Shown here in pieces: positions 34,588 through 42,607 of a DNA stretch of 64,000 bases. The notes under the pieces were generated by a model. That model was not told the origin of the DNA, made no database searches, and worked only from the letters and a program-made list of their open reading frames with translations. Origin of the DNA: JAMXLO01 sp963791495 (GTDB taxonomy: Bacteria > Pseudomonadota > Alphaproteobacteria > Acetobacterales > Acetobacteraceae). The stretch lies in assembly GCA_963791495.1 (NCBI GenBank), contig CAWBST010000021.1, positions 310,001-374,000 on the forward strand, given 5' to 3'. Position 1 is the stretch's first letter, and the number at the start of each line of letters is the position of its first letter. The translations under genes and the position numbers were made by a program.

Positions 34588-35942
34588 GTAACAGGGGCAA
34601 AACCCGTGGCGTCTCTGGTCAGACAGGCTGTCCGCGGCAGCGGATGAGGTCAGGCAGATACGGTATAGCCGGCTAGTTTGGGACACTGAGCCTGTCGCCG
34701 ACATAATCCCAGAAAGCGATGCCGAGTTTGGCGGCGATGCGCATCAATCCGAGGAAGGCGTCGCGGCAGTCGCGGCCATCGACGCTGCGCGTGCCGCCAC
34801 TGGCCGGCGTCGTCACTGACAATCACCATATCGCGCAGCAGTCCATGCGCCTGGATGCTGCCCCACAACGCTCCTTCGGTGGCAGACCGGGTCGGGCGTG
34901 ACCTGCAAGGCGCTGATCCCAAGGCGATGGAGATGCGTCTGCCAGGCAGCCTGATCGGCGAACTGTGTCAGTTGATGCGCCGCCAGCTGGCTGATGACAG
35001 GCCCGGCCAGGGCGCGCCCACGCATATAGTCCAGCGCCGCCTGATTGACGACGTAGTCGGTGTGTCCGGCGCGCAGCAGATCGAGGAAGTTCAACCGGCT
35101 CTTGCTCGCACGCGTTCCGAACCAAGCGAAATCGTCGTTACCGGTCTGCGTGCAGAACCCGTTCTTGCCGGCGTGGCGCGCGCCGGTGTCCGTGCGGCGG
35201 ACGCCTTCTGGCACATCGGCTCGCTTCGCGAACCGATCCACCGAGATCCAGGCCGCCGTCTCAAGGCCAACCCGCAGCACGTCGCGGGCCTCGGCCAGGA
35301 AGCCATCCTGCCCGGCGATCAGCAAGCGCATCACCTGTCGCTTGGAGATGCTCACGCCGATTCCCCGTAGTTGTGCCACCAGTCGGGGGACGGTGACCTG
35401 GCCTTGATGGTGTTGCGCCAGCACGAAACGACGCAGTTCCGCTCGGAAATGCCCGACCACGCCGGGTGGCAAAGCGGCCAATACCGTAGTCCCGTCCGGC
35501 GTGATCCAGCGCTCCCGCCGGTAGCGCGCCACCTCGGCGCGCAGCACGATGTCGTGCACCACGTAGCTCTCGTATCCTTTGAAGCGTGAGCCCAGCGGTA
35601 CCTGCGCCTTGATCACTCGGTCCAGAATAGCAACGCGGGGTGTGATCTTGCCTCGCCGGCGTCGCTTGCCACGCTTGCCAGGCGGCTTTGGCTCACTCGC
35701 CGGCTCCATGCCACTCGGCTTGATCCGCGGCCGGCCGTTCAGACCTTTCAGCCGAGCGTTCTCCTCCCGAAGTTCCGCGATTAGCCGCTCCTGCTCAGCC
35801 ACTTTGAACCACCAGCGCTTCCAGCGCCGCAAGCGATAGGCCATCAATGTCAACCGGGGCGGTCACATCCAGGTTGAATCGAACCGCGCCGCGTCGGCAC
35901 AAGCAAAATCTCAATGCTCGCCCGGGGTTATGCCCCTGTTAC
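34588..35942 (-). mobile_element. IS66-like element, copy 2, internally deleted
   Basis: The same terminal repeats as copy 1 (GTAACAGGGGCA at 34588 and GCCCCTGTTAC at 35942), inverted relative to it. It lacks exactly 366 bp, corresponding to copy-1 positions 16335-16700. Both ends of the deletion carry CAGT. It has no ISNCY insertion, so it shows the uninterrupted target sequence. Confidence 0.88.
34619..35844 (-). pseudogene. IS66-like transposase, copy 2
   Basis: Reads MAYRLRRWKRWWFKVAEQER through LLRAGHTDYVVNQAALDYMR without the ISNCY interruption, then breaks frame after QVTPDPV at the same place as copy 1. The 366-bp deletion joins VIVSDDAGQ directly to the SGGTRSVDGRDCRDAFLG block in another frame. 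Non-functional. Confidence 0.82.
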
Positions 35943-36185
35943 ATCAAGCGCCGCAGTGAGGTCGTCGGCATCTTCCCCAACGAAGCTGCGGTTGTCCGCC
36001 TGGTCGGTGCACTCCTGCTGGAACAGAGCGATGAATGGGCCGTCCAGCGAGCACGATACATGACCCTGGAAACCATCGCGCCACTGAGCCATGATCTCGG
36101 CGTCAGCCTGCCTCTCATCGCAGCCTGATACGGCGGTCCAACCCGCCCAGGAGTTCCGCACTCCTACACCACGTCCTGGGACAGG
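35943..36185 (+). pseudogene. C-terminal piece of IS256 copy 1, displaced
   Basis: IKRRSEVVGIFPNEAAVVRL continues the transposase that is cut at 16916, but here on the plus strand. The first eight bases (ATCAAGCG) repeat those at the other break, in reverse complement. After LGVSLPLIAA and a stop, the IS256 outer end (CTCCTACACCACGTCCTGGG, about 36152-36171) follows. It shows that the two halves were once joined by the IS66-like element and were then separated by inversion. Confidence 0.85.
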
Positions 36186-36438
36186 ATCCGCATCTCTGCC
36201 GAAGGGAACACCGCACCGCTTGTCGAGGCTGCGCGCCTTCCACAGCCGTATCCGGCAGTCGGCACCGTCCTGTTGGGTCGTGCCGCTCACGCAGTCGGCG
36301 CTGTCGCTACCCGCTCCGGTTGGTTAAGCGACACAGCGTGCCTTCCATCATCATCGCGTCAGCAGGCGTGCACGACAGTCCGAACCACTTGGCTCTGTCG
36401 CTTGCCTTTGCCCACGCAATATAGCTCTCTCTCGAACC

Positions 36439-36951
36439 ATGGACTCGCCCAGCCGCAACAGTCTGACCGAGGCCGATCGCGCCGTGTGGGCGAGTTACGC
36501 CAACCGTATCAAGCCTCTCTCCGGTCGCCGCCATCCAACGGCAACGGCAGTCCCTCAGTTCTCACTCACGGCCCCGGCACGGCCGAGGCCCGCAGCTGTC
36601 GAACGCGCCGATGCGCTACTAGCGCCGCTGGCCATCGGCACACAGCCCGGCGGCGTGGACAGCGCCACCTGGCACCGCTTCCGCACCGGGAAGCTGCCGG
36701 CGGCTCGCGTGCTCGATCTGCACGGCCACACGGCGCAACGTGCGTTCCACTCATTGGCGACCTTCCTGCGCGTGGCACAAGCCGAAGGCTCGCGGTGCGT
36801 CGAGGTGGTCACCGGCCAAGGTGGCATTCTACGTCGCGAGTTGCCGCTCTGGCTGAACCTGCCAGACCTCCGGGGCGTGGTTCTGGCCGCCGCGCATCCC
36901 CACGCCGCAAATCCGGGTTCGGTGCGCCTGCTGCTTCGACGGGTGCGGTGA
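36439..36951 (+). CDS. Smr-domain protein
   Basis: 170 residues. The C-terminal Smr domain shows RVLDLHGHTAQRAFHSLATF and VEVVTGQGGILRRELPLWLN, matching the LDLHG and TGxG motifs. It is a stand-alone Smr protein as found in many alphaproteobacteria; Smr domains are nucleases linked to nicking, recombination or ribosome-collision handling. The N-terminal 60 residues look unstructured. Its stop overlaps the next gene's GTG start by four bases, so the two are co-translated. Confidence 0.85.
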   Translation: MDSPSRNSLTEADRAVWASYANRIKPLSGRRHPTATAVPQFSLTAPARPRPAAVERADALLAPLAIGTQPGGVDSATWHRFRTGKLPAARVLDLHGHTAQRAFHSLATFLRVAQAEGSRCVEVVTGQGGILRRELPLWLNLPDLRGVVLAAAHPHAANPGSVRLLLRRVR

Positions 36952-37352
36952 CCCCGTTCGGTGCTCGGCTGCGCGCGCTGCGCGCCGAACGGGGAGTGAC
37001 ACTGCAACGACTGGCCGGCGAACTGCAGGTCTCCGCGGCCTATCTCTCCGCGCTCGAGCACGGCCAGCGTGGCGCGCCCAGCGCGGGGCTCGTGCACCAG
37101 GTCAACGAGTTCTTCGGCCTGATCTGGGACGATGCGGAGGAGATGGCACGACTTGCACGGCTGTCGCATCCGCGGGTGACAGTGAACACCGCGGGGCTGA
37201 CGCCGGAGCAGACTGCTCTCGCCAACCGGCTGGCGCAGAACATCCACCGGCTGGAGCCGGAGACGGTGGCAGCCCTCCATGCGCTACTGGACACGACGGC
37301 GCGGACGGAGAAGCCCCGGCTCCGGCGGGCGGCCGGACAGGGTCGCAGGTGA
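36948..37352 (+). CDS. XRE-family helix-turn-helix regulator
   Basis: 134 residues from a GTG at 36948. The N-terminal HTH spans about residues 5-60: RLRALRAERGVTLQRLAGEL followed by QVSAAYLSALEHGQRGAPS. The C-terminal part is helical and ends in a basic tail. Overlaps smr (GTGA). The smr-xre pair is common in alphaproteobacteria. Targets unknown. Confidence 0.87.
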   Translation: MTPFGARLRALRAERGVTLQRLAGELQVSAAYLSALEHGQRGAPSAGLVHQVNEFFGLIWDDAEEMARLARLSHPRVTVNTAGLTPEQTALANRLAQNIHRLEPETVAALHALLDTTARTEKPRLRRAAGQGRR

Positions 37353-37905
37353 GCTGCAGACGTTCGGCCAATGGCGATGGCGTCCCGGTGCAGCAGGCTG
37401 CCGGCGCGCACCGGGAAATGCTCGGTCGGGTCCGCGGCCTCGACCAGTCTGCGTCACGTCAGCTCCGCGATCCGAATGCAGGCAGCGGTGTGGCCGGGAT
37501 CAAAGGTGGCCAGCGGCGGGACGGCCGCAGAGCAGGCCGGCACGGCGCAGCGCCAGCGGGCGAGAAACGGCAACCGGCGGAGCGGCGCGCCAGGTCGGGC
37601 AGCATGCCCTGGATCGCCACTAGGCGCTCGTGGTCCTCCTCGAGCGAGGGAACCCATTCCAGCAGGCCGCACGTGTAGGGAGCAGCGGGTGGTCGAACAG
37701 CCGCGCGACCGGCGCCTCCTCGACGATGCGGTCGGCATACATCACCAGAACCCGGTCGGCAGTCTCCGAGACCACGCTCATGTTGTGGGCGATGACGATG
37801 ATCGCCATGCCGAATTCGTCGCGAAGGTCCATCATCAAAGTCGAGGATCTGCGCCTGGATGGTGACGTCGAGCGCAGTGGTGGGCTCGTCTTCTCCCCTC
37901 CCCTA
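37353..37905 (-). pseudogene. remnants of dipeptide ABC transporter ATPases DppD and DppF
   Basis: DEPTTALDVTIQAQIL (Walker B and D-loop) at about 37905, then LMMDLRDEFGMAIIVIAHNM, ADRVLVMYADRIVEEAPVAR and, frame-shifted, the C-terminal oligopeptide domain: the last third of a DppD/OppD ATPase. After its stop, HFPVRAGSLLHRDAIAIG resembles the very start of DppF. Walker A and the ABC signature of DppD and nearly all of DppF are gone. The genes lie downstream of the amidase-like gene on the same strand, so they were probably one operon. Confidence 0.7.
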
Positions 37906-37948
37906 GCGGAAGAGCTGGCGCGCAGCACCGGGTCAGGGCGCAGCGAAA

Positions 37949-38455
37949 TCATCCGCGTTCGGCCGCGTGCGCCTTCAGCCCGCGTCGCACCATGGCGTCC
38001 CACGCTGCCTCCGGTGTGTCGGCAAACTCGAACAGCGCCAGATCGGCCGGCTCGATCATGTCCTCCATGATGCCCGGCCCGCCGCCGGTGGCGACGACGT
38101 TGTCGCGCCAGCGATGCTGTGGCGCGAAGGCGCCGCCACGTTCCGAGATGATCCGGCCCAATTCGCGAGCGGCGGTGTAATGCGCCGAGCGCTGCAGCAT
38201 GCGCTGCGCGTGAGCCCGCTCCGCATCGGTGGTTGCCGCCGCAACCGCCGCTTCGGCCTGCTCAGGCGAGGGCGTGCGCGCGCTGCCGAACACGATGATG
38301 GTCGAGCGGATGCCCCAGTCGCGCAGCAGCAGCTCGGCCTTGGCATATTCGAGCGCGAAGCGGATGTCGCGCATCTCGTCGCGCAGCAGGAAGTCGAGGT
38401 CCTCGACCGGCAGCTTGAGGCTGCGTGAACGGCGCTGCGCGGTGTTGTTCGGCAT
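37949..38455 (-). pseudogene. LOG-family (lysine decarboxylase-like) protein, internal deletion
   Basis: 168 residues from MPNNTAQRRSRSLKLPVEDL. The N-terminal part includes STIIVFGSARTPSPEQAEAA and VVATGGGPGIMED; it then jumps straight to IEPADLALFEFADTPEAAWD, which is the C-terminal end of this family. The middle, with the PGGxGTxxE active-site motif, is missing by an apparently in-frame deletion of about 100 residues. It cannot be a working nucleotide hydrolase. It starts 5 bases after the amidase-like gene. Confidence 0.75.
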
Positions 38456-38460
38456 CGGCG

Positions 38461-40641
38461 TCACCCCGTGGAAAAGCGGCGCACCACGTTCTCCAGCAAC
38501 CGCGAGATCGGGCCCTCGAAGCCGTTGCGCCACAGGCTGCCGCAGAAGGTGATCGAGCCGACCGAGAATACCGCGCCGCCGGACGGCGTGTCGAAATACA
38601 CGATCTCGGCGCGCGACAGCTCCTCGATCGGCTCGCCGTTGATCGTCAGCAGATCGGACAGCCGCTCTTCCAGCACGGTGAAGAAGGACGGCAGGCGGTT
38701 CTCCGAACGCGCCAAGATGACCGTCCCATCCGGCGTGCCCAGCGTCGGGTCCGCGCGATCCAGTTCGAAGCCCGCGGCGCCGCCACCTGACAGGCCATAA
38801 TCGCCCAGCACATCCTCCCCGATGCCGTCGAACATCCAGACGAAGCGTGGCTCGTACGAGACCGGCAGGCGGCGGTAGTGCGTGCCCTCGAATGCCCCCT
38901 GGCAGGTGAAGCCGACGCCTACGAGCATCTGAGGTGGTCTTCGGTTGCGCCGCCACAGCCCACCCAACTGACCATCGGTCTGGTGACAGTCCTCGCCGGG
39001 CTCAGCTGCCCAGGTGCGAATGCCGCCCTCCGCGCGGCGCAGCTCGATCAGGTGCGGCGTCGCCATGTCGCGCGCGACACGCCAGTAGAAGCCGTTGCCG
39101 CCGAGGTAGCAGAGCCTACCGCCCTGCCCCATGTAGGCAGCCAGCGCGTCGATCGTGTCGAGTGTGTGGTATTCCGGATGCGATCCGGTCAGCACCGTAC
39201 GGTACGGTGTGATCAGCGCCACGCCTTCGTCGTCCAGGTCCTCGTCAGTGACGATGTCGAACTCGAGACCCTTCGCCTCCAGCCAGGCGAGCAGGTGCAA
39301 ATCCGCCGGATAGTGCCGCATTCCCGACCCACGCGGATCGTGGAACGTCAGAAAGCCCGGCCGCATCGTCAGGATCGGCCGATGGCGCGACGAGAACGCA
39401 TTGCCGCTGCCGTCTGCATGCTTGTTGTAGGTCGAGCGTCCGTAGATCGGATAGTCGATGGGATTGTATGGATAGGCTCCCCATGCGGCGACTCGATCGT
39501 AGTACGCCTGGGTGATGCTGGAGCGCTCATGATTGGCGTAGGCCTGATAGGTGAAGGTCGAGGCCAGGAACGCGATCGGCGCGAACGGCCCCTGCCGCGT
39601 CGGCAGCACGTAGAGCGGCAGCCAGTCCTCGCCGTCATCGCAGGTCAGATGCAGCGCATAGGCGCCGCTGCGAAGATCGTCCGGCACTGTCCAGGTGAAA
39701 TCGGCGTGCCATTCGCAATCGCCCAGATCGTCGGCATGGAAATGGATCGCACCGTAGTCTCGCGGCGCGTGGCGCCAGCACTGCTCGCGGCCGGTCCAAC
39801 GCGTACCGACCATGGCTCGTGCCGGCATGTTCACCAACCGGCCATGGCATGCCTGCGGACCGATGTCCTGGATATCCTGCATGTCGATGCCGCGCGAAAA
39901 GTCCCAGCCTGCCAGCAGGTTGCCGGGAAGAGCATCCAGTGCCGCACTGACATCGGGCCAGGATGCGACGAAGCCGGACAGGATTGCGGGATCCTCCAAC
40001 CTGCCGGTGAAATGATGTTGCGGAGACGCGGCAGTCTCGGCCGCTACCAGCATCGTTCCACCCGACGGCAAGGCGATGCCGGGAGCCGACGCCTCGGCTG
40101 TCACCGGGCCGCCGTCCAGCGGCTGCTGTCCGACCAGCATGCCCTCGCCGGCTGGATCCACAGCGAGCCACACACGATACCAGCGCGCGGTGTGCATCGC
40201 AGTTCCTGTCGCGATCTGGATCGTGGTGCCCCGGTGTGTGATTCGCGCCGTTGCGCCGTTCGCGCCGATCGTCAGCGCGATACCGGTATCGCCGGCTTCC
40301 TCCGACAGCAATGACTGTCCGGCATCGACTAGCCCCGGACGCACCAGCACCGTCCAGGTACAGGCGGTGTTGGTATTTCGCACCGGCGCTTTGCCGACGA
40401 CCCCGTAGGAACCGAGATGGATCGGCTGCCTGCGTCCGGTGAACGACTGATCGAAACGATGCGACAGGTCCTCGAAGCGCACCCCCGGGCCGGCAGGATT
40501 GGGATCGCCGCTGAGCACGCGAACCAGCCGGGCCCGGTACGATCCGCCTTGCCGTACACTGACATACGCGATGAATGTCTCGCCCGGACGACGCGAGAAG
40601 CGATCGAGATAGCCGGTGATCGGCAGCTCTGCTTCGGCCAT
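38461..40641 (-). CDS. N,N-dimethylformamidase beta-subunit-like protein
   Basis: 726 residues, intact. Resembles the large subunit of N,N-dimethylformamidase: an N-terminal concanavalin-like part (WTVLVRPGLVDAGQ, GRLEDPAILSG), then a core with RSGAYALHLTCDDGEDWLPL, YDRVAAWGAYPYNPIDYPIY and VLTGSHPEYHTLDTIDALAA, and a glutamine-amidotransferase-like end. Known enzymes bind iron through two Tyr and one Glu; the Tyr-rich segment and HPEYH are candidates. No small-subunit gene is nearby. I prefer the ATG at 40641 (MAEAELPITGYLDRF) over 40719. With LOG and dpp remnants downstream and dppA/dppB to the right, it belonged to an amide-uptake and hydrolysis cluster. Substrate not established. Confidence 0.78.
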   Translation of the reverse strand: MAEAELPITGYLDRFSRRPGETFIAYVSVRQGGSYRARLVRVLSGDPNPAGPGVRFEDLSHRFDQSFTGRRQPIHLGSYGVVGKAPVRNTNTACTWTVLVRPGLVDAGQSLLSEEAGDTGIALTIGANGATARITHRGTTIQIATGTAMHTARWYRVWLAVDPAGEGMLVGQQPLDGGPVTAEASAPGIALPSGGTMLVAAETAASPQHHFTGRLEDPAILSGFVASWPDVSAALDALPGNLLAGWDFSRGIDMQDIQDIGPQACHGRLVNMPARAMVGTRWTGREQCWRHAPRDYGAIHFHADDLGDCEWHADFTWTVPDDLRSGAYALHLTCDDGEDWLPLYVLPTRQGPFAPIAFLASTFTYQAYANHERSSITQAYYDRVAAWGAYPYNPIDYPIYGRSTYNKHADGSGNAFSSRHRPILTMRPGFLTFHDPRGSGMRHYPADLHLLAWLEAKGLEFDIVTDEDLDDEGVALITPYRTVLTGSHPEYHTLDTIDALAAYMGQGGRLCYLGGNGFYWRVARDMATPHLIELRRAEGGIRTWAAEPGEDCHQTDGQLGGLWRRNRRPPQMLVGVGFTCQGAFEGTHYRRLPVSYEPRFVWMFDGIGEDVLGDYGLSGGGAAGFELDRADPTLGTPDGTVILARSENRLPSFFTVLEERLSDLLTINGEPIEELSRAEIVYFDTPSGGAVFSVGSITFCGSLWRNGFEGPISRLLENVVRRFSTG

Positions 40642-40693
40642 CGCGCGAGGCTGGCTGGCGAAGATCGGCGCTGTCAAGTCGTTCTCTGCGCCA

Positions 40694-41110
40694 TCAAGCA
40701 GTCGCGCCAGATGACACACGCAAGAGTGGATCGTGTTGCCGCAGCCGGACTATTACCTCTGCACAGTGATTATGACTTTTGGCGGTGTCGGGATAAGCAC
40801 GCGCCAGCTTGTTCCGCGCCTTCTGGGTGGTAAACTTCCATTTGATCCGTGCACCGGAGGCATTGCGGCGCCTCTGCCACGCGTCGATTTCGGCGATAAG
40901 AACCTCACGCTCGCCGATGCGGCGATCCAGACATTGACCGCGCAACACGCCGATCTCGATTTCCACCATGTTGAGCCAACTCGCGTGTTTGGGGTAAGTG
41001 ATGGAACTCCAGGCGTTGGAGGATGCGATGCGCCTCGGGCGCGAGGAAGGATCGTATAGCGCTCCGGGATTATGAGTGGACAGATTGTCGCAGCACCCGC
41101 GGATCGTTCC
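40694..41110 (-). pseudogene. IS630-family transposase C-terminal fragment
   Basis: DNLSTHNPGALYD, then YPKHASWLNMVEIEIGVLRG, GEREVLIAEIDAWQRRRN and ARIKWKFTTQKARNKLARAY: the end of an IS630 transposase of the rhizobial type, including the catalytic Glu region. Between the first two blocks about 17 residues are in the wrong frame (two compensating indels). The N-terminal half is missing, cut by the adjoining ISNCY remnant. Confidence 0.78.
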
Positions 41111-41119
41111 GCGTCCGGA

Positions 41120-42213
41120 TAATGAATATCGGCCAGATCGACGGATGCTGGGGCGATATCGCGACTTCTATCGCGGCTTCACGGTGAAGCATTTCCACGA
41201 GCGCCTGGCCAAACGGCACAACTACACGCTGGGTTACACGGTGACCAAGCTGCATCTGCACCGTAGCGGTCTGGTGAGCCCGGCGAAGACGCGCTCAGCG
41301 CATCGCAAGAAGCGCCCGCGTCGCCCAATGGTGGGAATGATGCTGCATCAGAGCCTGCCCCGGACTGGATCCGGGGATGCCTCGACGCACGCCTGGCTGG
41401 CGGGGGCTGCCGGCAAGCACGACCTGGTGGTGACGATGGAGGACGCCACCAGCGCGCTCTACTCGCTGTTCCTGGTGGATGAGGAGCGCACGGCGTCGAG
41501 CCTGCGTGGTGTGCGCAGGTTGTCGAGAACCAGGGTCTGTTCTGCTCGCTCTACACCGATCGAGGCAGCCACTACTTCAGACCCCGGCGGCGGGTGCTCG
41601 GGTGTCGAAGACGGTGCTGACGCAGTTCGGCCGCGCGCTGAAGCAGCTCGGCATCGAGCACATCGCCGCCTACTCGCCGCAGGCGCGCGGTCGCTCGGAA
41701 CGGGTGTTCGGCACGCTGCAGGACCGGCTGCCGAAGGAGCTGGCGCTGGTCGGCAACACCACGGTGGAGGCGGCCAATGATTGGCTGCGTGAGGTCGACC
41801 TGCCTGACCACAATGCACGGTTCGCGATCGCCGCGGAGCAGGAAGGATCGGCATTCGTGACCGACACGGCGGGCGCCTGGCGCGATCCTTTGTATCCAGG
41901 AGGAGCGCCGGGTGGGCAACGACAACACGGTGAGATGGCGCGGGCTGAGCCTGCAACTGCCATCGTCCCGATTGCGACCACACTTCGTAGGCGAAAGTGC
42001 GGGTGCATGAGTATCCGGATAGCCAGCTGGCGGTGTTCTGGGGACCTCATCGCCTGGCCGACTCGTCGCACAGGCGCCATCATTCAGCCGAGCGACAGGC
42101 CGCATGACCCGCTCCCAGCGCGGCCCTCTGTCCGGCGCATCCCCGCACAGATCAAAACGGAGCGGCACAGGTCACGCGCTACAGAAACCGGACATCTTTG
42201 CGCGTCATCGACA
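41120..42213 (+). mobile_element. ISNCY/IS1202-type element 2, 5'-truncated, transposase broken
   Basis: The transposase part reads GFTVKHFHERLAKRHNYTLG, HDLVVTMEDATSALYSLFLV, then frame-shifts to VLTQFGRALKQLGIEHIAAY and later loses frame again after EGSAFVTD. The right end CATCTTTGCGCGTCATCGACA minus its last base matches the end of element 3 at 49931. The left end and helix-turn-helix are missing where it meets the IS630 fragment. A 24-bp palindrome (41351-41374) is inserted in frame. Confidence 0.82.
41351..41374. repeat. 24-bp palindromic insert in ISNCY element 2
   Basis: AGCCTGCCCCGGACTGGATC then CGGG lies between MMLHQ and DASTHAW, where the sister elements read MMLHQDAS or MLLFQDGS. 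The arms CCCCGGA / TCCGGGG pair. Eight codons are added without frame change. It starts with the same AGCCTG as the inserts at 6024-6060 and 17712. Confidence 0.7.
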
Positions 42214-42399
42214 GTGCGATTCTCGCCAAAATCAAATGCGCTCGCGCAGCACTCAACAAAGCCGAAGCAGCATGAGTTCTTGCACGGCAATTGAGAGTCA
42301 GGACATAGTTGCCGGTGGCCCAGAAGTGACGCTCGGCGACGGCAGCGGCGTATCTTAATAGGTGAGCTATAGGCTATCATGACTGCAAGGAGATCAGCC

Positions 42400-42522
42400 A
42401 TGGTCGGCCGAGAGGATGACGACTTGCGCGAGAAGAGCGTCCTGACTTTCGGAACGGGCCCAGAGCAGCCGAAAGTGCCCTGCGGCACCACAGGCCTATG
42501 GCCTTTGCGAATGCATCACTGA
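42400..42522 (+). CDS. possible 40-residue peptide upstream of mgtA
   Basis: MVGREDDDLREKSVLTFGTG, then PEQPKVPCGTT and a stop. The ATG is preceded by AAGGAGATCAGCC, one of the better ribosome-binding sites in the region; an in-frame ATG lies 21 bases upstream (42379). It ends about 85 bases before the mgtA start. It could be a small protein or the leftover of a longer gene. No family recognised. Confidence 0.35.
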   Translation: MVGREDDDLREKSVLTFGTGPEQPKVPCGTTGLWPLRMHH

Positions 42523-42607
42523 ACGACCAGTACAGGAGCGCCGCCAATTGACCGCAGATCGCCGGTGGTGGCACCTGCGATGTTGGCGTGCCGGTGGCAG
42601 GCGTGGA

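Noticed and set aside
13641..35942. Composite transposon bounded by the two IS66-like copies
   Set aside because: A composite element would have matching target duplications on its outer sides. Here the duplication is shared by an inner flank and an outer flank in reverse complement, which indicates inversion.
38878..40314. 478-residue plus-strand frame
   Set aside because: Antisense to the dimethylformamidase-like gene; no family similarity.
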